From: Tetragonia tetragonoides
Lineage: Eukaryota > Streptophyta > Magnoliopsida > Caryophyllales > Aizoaceae
Length of the DNA stretch: 64,000 nt
NCBI GenBank assembly: GCA_038025085.1
Contig: CM076147.1
Coordinates: 33,640,766-33,704,765 of the forward strand
Direction of reading: 5' to 3'
In this document: positions 9,161 to 19,115 of the stretch, one piece after another
Layout of the letters: every line of letters starts with the position of its first letter
Position numbering within the stretch: the first letter of the stretch is position 1
Notes under the pieces: generated by a model
Database searches by the model: none
The model's input: only the letters and a program-made list of their open reading frames with translations
What the model was told of the DNA's origin: nothing
Position numbers and translations under genes: made by a program

Positions 9161-11913
9161 TCACACAAATACATTATCATAAAAACCATCACCCGCATCA
9201 TCATCCGTACGGGGCACCTCAAAGTGGTCCTCCGACCTCCGCGCCTCATCACCAAAGATCGACGCCACGACTTGGCTAGGGTCAAAGGAAGAATGTCGAA
9301 CAGGCTCCCGGTATGAACTCCCTTCCCCAACATAGCTCGAATCATACCCCCACAAAGAACGAGGAGGCATGGTAGGCACCATATGAGTAGGAACCAGGGG
9401 CTTGTAGTAAAGGCCGCCATATGAAGGATATCCCGCATACCCGGGATAAGGAGGATACATCGGCATAGGCATAGGAGCAGGCTCCACATACGAAGTCATC
9501 CTACTCCCACCAGGGCGGTCCGACCGATGTACAGGCACCTTCTCTATCCTAGGAATCTCCCTCCGAGGGATCCTCTCGCGCGTAGGGCTACGCTCAGGAG
9601 AGCTCACACCCTCATCATCCGACAGCACCACCTGTCGTGACCGACGAGGAAGAGGTCGATGGTACTCAACCTGCATCCCACAGAAAGTTATAAGACACAT
9701 TTCTCAAAGCAATCAACTTTGAAAATGCAAAAGCAAGTTTACCTTGTCCAAGTCGGCTCTTGAGCAAGTACCCTTCGAGAGAGCTCGGGATATACAAGAC
9801 TTCATAACATGCATCATCTTGAAGACCTTCCCGGTCTGCTCACGATCAAGCTACATAAAGAAAAGTCAGTACAAGCATATAATATAATAAGGCATTGTAC
9901 ATTTCGGTAAAATTACAAATTTACCCGTGGATGCCCAACAGGAAAGGGAAGGCCCTGGATGTCCTCATCAAGGTCCTCCGTCATGGGGATTTCTCCCTAG
10001 CACTCCTTCTCGCCATAATCCCGACCTCGGACCCGCATGTCCGGGACATCCACCTCAGTGTCATCAACCCGAGGCTCCTACAAGACACAGTGAGTCACCA
10101 TCAATAAAATAAGAAAGGTATAGAATATCAAGCATAAATTCTTACCTTCAAGCCCACAAATGAAGGCATGAGGCGATCAAGGCGGAACTGCTCATAGTGC
10201 CCTGCAAGGTCCTCTGCAGGCTCCTTAAAATACCGCATAGCATCTGAGCCCACCATGGCCTCCGCAATCTGCTCACGAGACAAGCACCTCACCAAGAACA
10301 TAGATGAGGGAGGATCCAAAGGAATCCTCGGACCTTCCAAATCGGAATAAACTTGACGGAAGATCTGCTCCCCTAAGTACCACTCAAAGGAGAACGGGCC
10401 CGCAATCAAGATCCTCTGACGATCCACCGCCCTAAAGGCTAGGATGACGCTCAGAGCTGACCCATGATACTTCGCCCATGGGAAGTAATCAATCTACACA
10501 AGCATGCAACATAAGATATTTCCACACCATGAAATACAACCCAAGCAATTCATACAACAAATATTACATCTTTTACTTTGTGTCAATCCATGCGCAAGAG
10601 GGCCTTCCAATACTGCTGGGGAGTATACAAAGGCGCGGGACCCCTATGGCGCCACGCCCTACAAACCGGGAAGTCCAAGACCCAACCCGTAGGCGCCATG
10701 TCCGGGAAATGCTCGAAAAACCAAGGCTACATTCAAGACATGAAATTAACCACCGCACACTTACATCATGCATATCACGAAAAGCAAAGAGAAAAACGCA
10801 CCTGCAACACCTTCCAAAAGCCGCATAAGCTCACGGGAGGAAGAGTCGCATGCTTGTACCCCTCGTCATTCACGCGGCAGGCATACCGCATGCATCTCAG
10901 GAGGTTGGCATAGCCCGGCAACCCCCAGTTGTACTCTCTCCCAGTCCAGCCGGCTCGGGAGGTAGATGGCATGAATGCGCTCCCCCTTGTCACTAAAGAT
11001 AGTGGTGGCCAGGAGGTAGGCGATAAACATCCTCGCCTTTTGCTCCACCAAGGTATTCCTCTTATACCTCGGGTTTTTTAAAGCAGTAAAAAGCTCACTA
11101 TAAGAACGGTAGTGGTGACCCCAAATGTTCCCCTAAGGGCCAAAGAGCTCCACCAACTCCGCCTTACGCTTCCAAATGGAAACGTCATAAACAATGGGCG
11201 TACCCACGCAAGGTACCCCGGTCAACATAGCAAACTCCGAAGGAGTAATCATCATTTCCTCATTAGGGAAATGGAACGTATTGGTGGTGTCCCAAAAATG
11301 CTCCAAGGACAACCGAACAATACATTTCTTGACTCGCTCAACCGAGTCTGCCGCTCTCAAAAGGCGCCCAAACCCCGCATTCAAAACCGCGTCTTGCAAG
11401 GTTTTGTAAAGCTTAATTGAAGAGTCATAGTTTCCATGGGCCTTCAAATTCCCATCGGGTTCCTATGATAAAGTTTGCACCCTCTTAGGTTCACATTTCA
11501 ATCAAATGTTCAATCTTAGGCATGTTTCTAAGTTCGTTCAAGCCGTGCAAGATCACATGCGCTACAAGCTTGACAATTACATGCGAATTCTACACAAATT
11601 CTATCCAAGGCAAGCATATAAACTCAAATTCAATGCACCAAACTATGAATTCAAAAGTTTGAAGACTTACCACGAACTTGGAAGCCCGAGAGCTCAAATG
11701 AGTAGCCGATCGAAAAAGCAACTCCGATCGATCCCAAACAATGTCGGGCATCCTATCCGACCGGGTGTATCGATCTTGAGGAAAAGCCACATTAGGCTTC
11801 CTCTTTGAAGGCTTCACATGAGATGGAAAAGCCTTGGTGAAAATGTCGATTTCCTCGACCTCCCCTCGCACCTTGGTCCTTTTACTCCTCCTCTATCCCA
11901 ATTTTGGAGCCAT
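9161..11913 (-). pseudogene. Antisense gene 2: plant mobile domain (PMD) protein, copy 1
   Basis: A seven-exon gene lies opposite to pol: 11913-11671, 11462-10802, 10726-10577, 10493-10146, 10077-9925, 9850-9743, 9670-9161, with GT/AG at each joint. PMD hallmarks in order are WDTTNTFHFPNEEMMITPSE and LTGVPCVGTPI (exon 2), RIHAIYLPSRLDW, PWFFEHFPDMAP (exon 3), IDYFPWAKYHG (exon 4), then a C-terminal tail rich in Arg-Ser-Pro and Tyr-Pro-Gly. PMD proteins such as MAIN act in plant nuclei, and PMDs are also carried by transposons; what this copy does is unknown. Breaks: TAG at codon 7, Trp-to-stop in exons 2, 3 and 5, and a small deletion near 10940 shifting frame. The undamaged ancestor would be about 730 residues, judged from copy 2. 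Confidence 0.8.
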
Positions 11914-12563
11914 GGAAGAAGGATGAACAAGCAAGCAAGAACAACAAGCAAAAATGGAGGATTTTCGTATTTTCTCTCTCCAAGGGTTTCAAAAATCCAC
12001 TCTCAAATTCACCCCAAATTTGTGAGAAATCACAAATAAACTTCAAATTATGCAAAGATTATGCAAATGTAAGCAAAAAGGAGCAAATTTGAGCAAGAAA
12101 TGAAGTTTGGGCAACAATGGAGGTAGAGAGAGAGAGTCTCGAAATTTTGGGGAAGAAATGACCCAAAATTCGGCTTTCTCCCACTTAAACCCCAACCCGC
12201 GCCACTGAACCGGCCCAGCGGCCCGGTTCAAGGCCGCTCAGGCTCAGCGGCCCGGCCGCTGGCCCCAGCGGCTAAGCCGCCAGGCCGGGCGGCTGCTCCC
12301 AGCGCCCCTGCGACGCCAGTTGAGCCACTGAGTGAGCCCGATAAGGCCGCCCAGTCCTCAGCGGCCCTGCGCGTGGCCGCTGACCCTCTTTTCTCTTCTG
12401 CCTCTCACGGGGCGGGCCCACGAGTTTAAATTCCGCGTGGAATTGCATTTCTTGACCGTTAGAAGCCCGGGAGATACGGGCTTGTCACCCAAAATGACTT
12501 TTTTTTCCCTTGCAATACGATTTCCTATCCTAAGGACCCGGTACAATCTAATTTTCTCAAAAA
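11914..12563. other. Leader of antisense gene 2 and GC-rich island
   Basis: Positions 11914-12180 read on the minus strand as a CT- and T-rich leader to the ATG at 11913, including a run of CT repeats near 12120-12140. Positions 12193-12415 form a GC island of CAGCGG/CCGCTG motifs, matched at 57150-57320 in copy 2. No clear TATA box is seen, so the promoter of antisense gene 2 is not defined. Open frames across this part are not conserved coding sequence. Confidence 0.45.
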
Positions 12564-12647
12564 GGCACAGGCATATTCTCTAATTTTCGCAGGCACAGGC
12601 ATATTATCTAATTTTTGCAGGCATAGGCATATTATCTAATTTTTGCA
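12564..12647. repeat. 28-bp tandem repeat, 3 copies
   Basis: Three successive units begin GGCACAGGCATATT or GGCATAGGCATATT and end TTTTTGCA or TTTTCGCA, each 28 bases, followed by a partial unit. The matching part of copy 2 (about 57510-57575) has only degenerate units. Confidence 0.75.
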
Positions 12648-12679
12648 GGCACAATTTTCCAAGGCACATGCATTAGTAA

Positions 12680-12876
12680 AACAGAGTTACGCAATGCTCT
12701 TCGACGATGAGGCTATCAAAATTAGCGTCACGTTGGCACCCGCAAAGTAGAGCAACGCAATGCTCTTCAACGATGAAGCTATCAAAATTAGCGTCACGTT
12801 GGAAAAGCAGAGCTACGCAACGTTCTTTGACAACGCGGCTATTAAAATTAACATCGCGTTGGCACCCGCAAAGCAG
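12680..12876. repeat. 66-bp tandem repeat upstream of the polypurine tract (copy 1)
   Basis: Three units contain GCAATGCTCTTC or GCAACGTTCTTT, then GGCTATCAAAATTAGCGTCA-type sequence and GTTGGCACCCGCAAAG. Unit starts at 12691, 12757 and 12817 give spacings of 66 and 60. Tandem repeats in the 3' untranslated region are a known habit of Tat/Ogre/Retand elements and can seed satellites. Copy 2 keeps three units. Confidence 0.8.
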
Positions 12877-13009
12877 GTAACCCTGACCACAGGCGGTCAG
12901 GAGTCTACCCTTTTTATCTTTTCTTTTCCCTACCATAAAGCATTTTCAAAAGAACACACAGCAGGCATTTTTAGCAAATACTTTGACCTTCGCTTTCACA
13001 AGCTCGGCC

Positions 13010-13023
13010 AAAGTGGGGGCTTC
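13010..13023 (+). promoter_or_regulatory. Polypurine tract
   Basis: AAAGTGGGGGCTTC lies directly before the LTR start TGTAGACACC and would prime plus-strand DNA synthesis. The same sequence precedes the LTR in copy 2. Confidence 0.75.
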
Positions 13024-14488
13024 TGTAGACACCCTAATCGGTTCTCATCCCCAGGCACCGCAAACCCTGATGATGATGGTAATAGAATAACATGGACGTA
13101 AGTAGAAAAGGACATTGCTTGAAAATCTAGACCGAATTTCTTGAAACTTAAGTCTTTGGATATCCCTTGTTATAAGGATTCCGACGCCTTTGACATTGCC
13201 TCAATCAGGATCCCGGATCAAGAGATATCGCGTCTTAAAGATTTGGGTCAAAACCGCTCAATCCCGACCCTCTGGGTCAGCCCAAGGGCAATTTCATAAT
13301 TTACTGAGCACAAAAAGTCAAAAAACCCTAGCAACGCGCGCGCCTCTGGGTCGAGCGGCTGACGCTGTCAGCCCGGCGGCACACGCATGACAGCGGGGGC
13401 CCTCAGGGCAGCCGCTGGGCCGAGTTTCGGCGCCGCGTTCGCAACCCTAGACCCCTAATTTCGTCCCCTAACTCTATAAATAGCCCATTTCACCCTCTTT
13501 TAAGGGAGGTTGGTCAGTTTATAATTTTGAGAGCAATTTGAGAGCACAAATATCCCAAATCATAGAGAATTCAGATTTTGAAGACTCAAGCAAGCCATTG
13601 CACCCAACCTAGCACCCAAGATTGAAGAGCGATTCCAATGCTACTAGTCCCGTTCGAATAGAACGTCCAAGTTAACCATCCCGAGGGCCTAAATTTTTAT
13701 TAAATCTCTTATTTATTGTTTATTATCATGTTTTTTCTAGCTTTTGATTACGGTTGAATAATTATGCATGCTAGTTTAATTTTTCTCATCTTTTTGTTAG
13801 TTTAATTTAAAGTTTACTTCTTTTTATTAGTTTATGCAAGTTTGCATCTTTTTATTGTTTGTGCATGCATGTAGCAACCTCCTAGGTTTATTTTAGCATA
13901 AAGTTAATATTTTTGCATTGTTCTTCCATTGAAGTTACTAACAAATTTATTGATGTGCATATGCAATGCTTGGCGCGTTTAGCAAAGTGTGGTAGGTTGG
14001 AGCGTTAAATTATTGCTCTTATCTCTTATTTGTGTTTGATAAATAGTATGCATGCAAATTGGATATAAATTGTGCAAAGTGATAACGGTAGGTAATTTGG
14101 TTGTCTTTAACCCGCCTAGTTAATTTTAAGACCTTGGACGACCGGATTTGTATGGAACCATATAGCATAAATAAATATCTGACATGGATAGGCTTAGTAG
14201 AAGCCGTTAATTCGGGCAATTTAGATGAGATTCGTTTTGTTTATTTCGTACCTACACTCCCGAACTTAATATTTAGCCTCATGGGTATGACTCAATTCCC
14301 AATAGGAATTGGGTGCACTTTTTGATGGTTTCCAATTGTTTCCTAAAAATTGGTGGCGGCTTCATTGCTTGCAAATTGTTATTCCCCGTTATAATTGAAT
14401 TTAAATTGCATATGACGTATTATTTAAGAACCGATAAATTCCGAATAAATATCTCGATTTAGGCGCCGGAAAGGCGAGGGTTCTTACA
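13024..14488 (+). repeat. 3' LTR of Tat element, copy 1
   Basis: This 1465-bp LTR starts TGTAGACACCCTAATCGG and ends GGGTTCTTACA, with TG...CA ends. It is homologous along its length to 57933-59437. U3 includes a GC island at 13340-13440; a TATA box (TATAAATAG) at 13475-13483 is followed by GGTTGGTCAGTTT, the likely start of R. The identity rests on its position after the polypurine tract and on the second copy. Confidence 0.85.
13475..13483 (+). promoter_or_regulatory. LTR TATA box
   Basis: TATAAATAG about 450 bases into the LTR, conserved in copy 2 as TATAAATA at 58427. It is the probable sense promoter of the element. Confidence 0.6.
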
Positions 14489-15632
14489 ATGGGTGATATC
14501 AAAGTTTGGGGATCCAGATGTCCCTCCACGGGCGCCCAAGGTACTCTAGGGTCATGATAGATCTCCTTAAGAAGTTTGGGCAAAAATGACACCCGGGCCC
14601 CGGGAAGCCGAAAACGAAGGCTATAATCCACGTTTTTTGGGCTTCTAGAAGGCCTCGGAACGAAGGTCTATATTTTCACACCTCATTGCGCAAAACACCC
14701 TAGGGGACATGTGAGGCCCTCGGTGTCACTTATCCGGCCCTTAAAAGGCTTGGAATGACGTTTTACGGGACAGTGGTGTAAGAGCCGGAATACCAAAAGC
14801 TTGGGGGATATCAAAGTTCGGGGATCCAGATGTCCTTCCCAGGGCACTAAGGGTCTTCTAAGGTCATGATAGAGCCCCCGGAGACGTTTGGGCAAAAATG
14901 ACACCCAGGCCCCCGGGAAGCCGAAAACGAAGGCTATAATCCACGTTTTTTGGGCTTCTGTGAGGCACGGAATGAAGGAGGATATTTTCGCACCACATCG
15001 CACAAAACACACCTAGAAGACATGAGAAGCCCTCGGGGTCGCTTATCCGATCCTCATAGGCTTGTAAAAGCGTTTTACGAGAAAGTGGTGTAAAAGCCAG
15101 AACACCAAAGCCATAGGTGATATCGAAGTTCGTGGATCCGGATAACCCCCCGCGAGCACCGAGGGTACTCTAGACTCATGATAGACCCCCTGGAAAAGTT
15201 TGGGCAAAAATGACACCAAGGCCCCGGGAAGCCGAAAACGAAGGGTATAATCCACGTTCTTTGGTCTTCTGTGAGGCCCGGAACGAAGAAGGATATTTTC
15301 GCACCACGTCGCACAAAACACACTTAGAAGACATGGGAGGCCCTCGGGGTCACTTATCCAATCCCTCATAGGCTTGTAAAGGCGTTTTACGAGAAAGTGG
15401 TGTAAGAGCCAGAATACCGAAGGCGTGGGTGATATCGAAGTACGTGGATCCGGATGTCCCCCCGGGGGCACCCCGAGGGCACTCTAGAGTCATGATAGAT
15501 CCCCCGGAAAAGTTTGGGCAAAAAAGACACCCGGCCTCCGAAAAGCCGAAAACGAAGGCTAAGTCTGCTAAACGTTTTTTGGGCTTTTGAAAGGACCCGG
15601 AACGAAGGTGGATATTTTCGCATCACATCACA
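14489..15632. repeat. 312-bp tandem satellite, 3.65 copies
   Basis: GATATC-containing unit starts recur at 14495, 14807, 15119 and 15431, exactly 312 bases apart. Each unit has GATCCAGATGTCC or GATCCGGATGTCC, TTTGGGCAAAAATGACACC, CCGAAAACGAAGG and TATTTTCGCACC. The array starts one base after the LTR end and breaks off mid-unit near 15632. Minus-strand ORFs running through units follow the repeat and show no protein family. I do not recognise the satellite. Confidence 0.85.
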
Positions 15633-15697
15633 CGTTTTAACCAATTATTTTGTGCCATTATCTAAGACCGCTAAACGTTTTACACTAACTACTTTTT

Positions 15698-16128
15698 GGG
15701 GATGTTTGGATGTTGGCTTGAGAGGTGGATTTTGGCGAAATTGGATGTTTGACTAGTCCATCATCCAATATTGGTGTTTGGATGTTAGCTTGTGAGATTG
15801 GCTTTTGGGTTCCCACAAGCCAACTTTTGAAAAGCCAATGAGGTTGGCTTATGGGTATTGGCTGGTGGCATTAATGTAGTCCAATGACATAAAAGTCCAA
15901 GACTTGTAATTATTTACATCTATGCCATAAAATTCCTCAATCATATGAATGTCCTTATAGGTCATTTTACATAACCAGCTAATGTTACCAGCCAATGTTA
16001 CCAAACATCTCTTTCCAGACATTCAATGTTACCAGGCGGTCAAATCAGCTAACAATACCAGCCATCAACCACTAGCCACCAGCCATCAGCCAACAGCTAA
16101 TGTCACCAGCCAATTGCCAAACAGGGCC
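15698..16128. mobile_element. MITE-like element, possibly hAT type
   Basis: Imperfect terminal inverted repeats: GGGGATGTTTGGATGTTGGCTT at the left and a right end whose reverse complement begins GGCCCTGTTTGGCAATTGGC. The right interior repeats CCAGC/CCAAC words (ACCAGCCAATGTTACC). It is non-coding. A clear target duplication is not visible, so the class is uncertain. Confidence 0.5.
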
Positions 16129-16148
16129 TTTGTCATTAACTTCACTTA

Positions 16149-19065
16149 AGTGGCGCGCTCTTAAAATATATATATATACTAGTAATGATACCCGTACGAT
16201 GCACGGGTTAAATTTCATTTATTTTTATTATTTTCATTGTTTTCAATTTATTTTTCAATATCATATTTTAAAATATATTTACGGGAATTAATGTTGGATA
16301 TGTTCTTATACATTTAGGATTAAACATATTGTAAATGAATCTCATTTTGAAGTACTTTTCGACCCGAATATAATAGTGTAAATATTATTCTTTTTGAAGA
16401 TGTGCAGAAGATTACATTCGATTTTAAATATTTGACAAAGATCAAGTTATAATGCTAATAAAACTGTACTCTACCTATTTTATCACAAATATAACTCTCA
16501 ACTTTTTTTTTTAAATGTTTTTTGATCTACGTTTTATTGAAGGGGTATAAACATTGAATTATCAATATTGATTTTAATCAAAATGACATAGTAGATTTAT
16601 AACTAATTGAATTGTTTAGGACGTGATTATGTGGGGTGGAGGGTTATATAGGCTTAGTGATGACCTCATTATGTTAGACAATACCCATGCTATAATCCAT
16701 TAGTTTCCTACCATCAATAAACTTCTTCCTATAACCTAGGACTAAAAAGTATATTTTTCCATCATTCCTGGGAACAAAGAAAAAAAAAAAAAAAAAAAGG
16801 TGTCCTTTTTACTGTTATCGTTGAAGTTGCATTTGTTTCCTTGCATTTGTTTCCTATTCTTTTTCTAATGCTATTTCTAGAGTTTGCATTGTGACGGACC
16901 TTTAATTCATAATTTGATATAGTTACTCACCCCTAAAACTCTACTTTTATCATTATCCTCGAGTAATCATTTTTATAATGGATTCATGTTAATATTTTCA
17001 TGATGTTAAGCTCTTGTTTTACAGCAAGTCTTGTGTGAGACCAACTCACAAAAAAATGGGGTCACTATTTAGAAGTATAGAGATCACTTATGGTGAGCAG
17101 TGACCTTTGTTTCATTGAAAAATGACTCCATCTTACCAAAAATTACGGAAAAATCGTCTTATAGAAGTTTTGTAATTATTTTATACTCTTTTTATGCCAA
17201 AATTCATCTTTACAATTTAGATCTTGCATTTTTTTTTTATACATATAAAAACTCATATGTACAGAGTCATGTGCAAAATAGCGACATATCAAAATACACC
17301 AATAAGACAATAAGTATAAAAAATCTATATATCAAAGACTCCTAGTCTATCTTAATATAACTCAACTTCTATATAACTCTAGAATTGTAGATATCAAACA
17401 ACGTGTTTAAGATAAACAAATTTATTCGCATTGTTTTCTTATCTTTTCTTTATTTTGATTTTCTTTTTAATTTATTGAATTATGTCAACTTTATATATAT
17501 AGACTAAAGAGATGGACGATTTATGAACACTATCACATATATGGTAGATCTATCTTACTATTGTAACTCCTAAGATTTCGGTTACTCCATAAAAATAATC
17601 CGCCTAAATTACAAACTCCAATTATGCACATACTCCTAGTCAAAGGACGGTATCAACTCACAGTCAATTCCTCTATTAGAGTAGTCCTTCCAATCAAGAC
17701 CTTGCTTTAGCGAGTAATTGTGTATTGAACAACATAAGTGAAAGAAAACATGAAGAACAAAAGCAAATGAAAGCAAATGAACACTATTATATACATGAAA
17801 ACTACCAATATATCAAAGTCAAACAATTCAACATCGTTCCATCCCCTTAAACTTCATGTTCCTGACTTCCTGCCACTATATCCAAGTCGTGATGAGCGAG
17901 TCTCCACTTCAACATACATAGAGCATGCAACTATATATCTATGAAGCATTATTGAAGCACCGACCTAGCTAGATTGGTCATGGTCATAAGATATTGGTAG
18001 ATTGTAAAAGAATAATGATCGAGGACATGAATTATCAAAAACTAATTTAAGAAAACTTTTCATTATACTACCAATCAACAGTTAAAACAAATTCTATCAA
18101 AAAAAGTAATATTATAGACAAAGAAAACAGTGACCAACTCAATAAATCTATATATTTTTTGGTTCACATCTTGAAGGTGTCTAGTTATCCACTATTAACC
18201 ATAGTGACTATTACATGCCCACTTTACTTGTACCCTAAAACATTCGTGACAACTATTTGTAGAAATGTGCTATAGAAATTTTGTAAACTGTCATACTAAT
18301 TAATTAGTTATCATAATGCAATCCATCATGCTCGGCTAGTAAATATTATCACCTATTTACCTGCTACGCCTATTCACTTCAAATTTTGAAGACAAAAATA
18401 AAGGCCGAATGAAATTGGGTCAAAAAAATAAATAAATATTTATATGATACATATAATATTAAAGGACGACATGAGTATAGTATGGGTAAGTACCCTCATC
18501 ATCCATGCTAATTGCCATTAGACCATACACATCAATGGTCGAACAAAGGAGCGCATACCTACAGCGAAAATAACATTAATTAGGAAGACATTATACATCA
18601 TTATTCATTAAAATGAAGGTATTAGTCAATGATATACAAAATCAAATCATGCATCAGCAATTAAGGTATATATCTAAAACTAAAAGAATAATAAATCAAA
18701 AGAATGGCATCAACTTACAGGATGATCACGATTACTAATAACTAAGAAATTCAGAAAAAGGGGTAGGGATGGGATAGTCAGAGATATACCAGTGTGATTA
18801 ATGTTTAATGATCGCTGGGGGAATTGGGGCAACAATGATATCAATTATATATTTTAGGGTGAAACAAACGTTGATCATAAACCTTGTAGTTGTTATGATG
18901 ACTACTAATTCTAACTCTTCTCAAACTATAGGTCGCACAATTTATATTCTATATTATCTTTTAATATTGTCAAGCTTTTATAATACAAAAAATCACAAAA
19001 TTAATTAAAAATTTATTTTGATTAATGATGTGGCGTGCCTCAAAACTCCCGAAAAATGTCAGCTT

Positions 19066-19115
<50 letters not shown>

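Larger units (their letters stand above)
1..14488 (+). mobile_element. Ty3/gypsy Tat-lineage LTR retrotransposon, 3' part (copy 1)
   Basis: One element read on the plus strand: gag/linker remnant, protease, reverse transcriptase, integrase, two antisense genes, tandem repeats, a polypurine tract at 13010-13023 and a 3' LTR at 13024-14488 that starts TGTAGACACC and ends TTCTTACA. The 5' LTR, primer-binding site and most of gag lie left of the window. The lineage call rests on the DNGS protease motif, the long linker before RT, the integrase and extra antisense ORFs, all features known for Tat/Ogre/Retand elements. The element is inactive: stops and frameshifts interrupt every sense domain before integrase and an LTR-like block has replaced most of RNase H. 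A second, left-truncated copy lies at 53422-59437. Confidence 0.85.

Noticed and set aside
9044..9316. Plus-strand ORFs over the PMD gene (also 10478-10965, 11112-11420, 54429-54698)
   Set aside because: Shadows of the antisense PMD exons; the minus frame has the conserved motifs and matching splice sites in both copies.
14683..15644. Series of minus-strand ORFs of 80-140 residues
   Set aside because: They follow the 312-bp satellite units and repeat with them; no protein family and frames differ between units.
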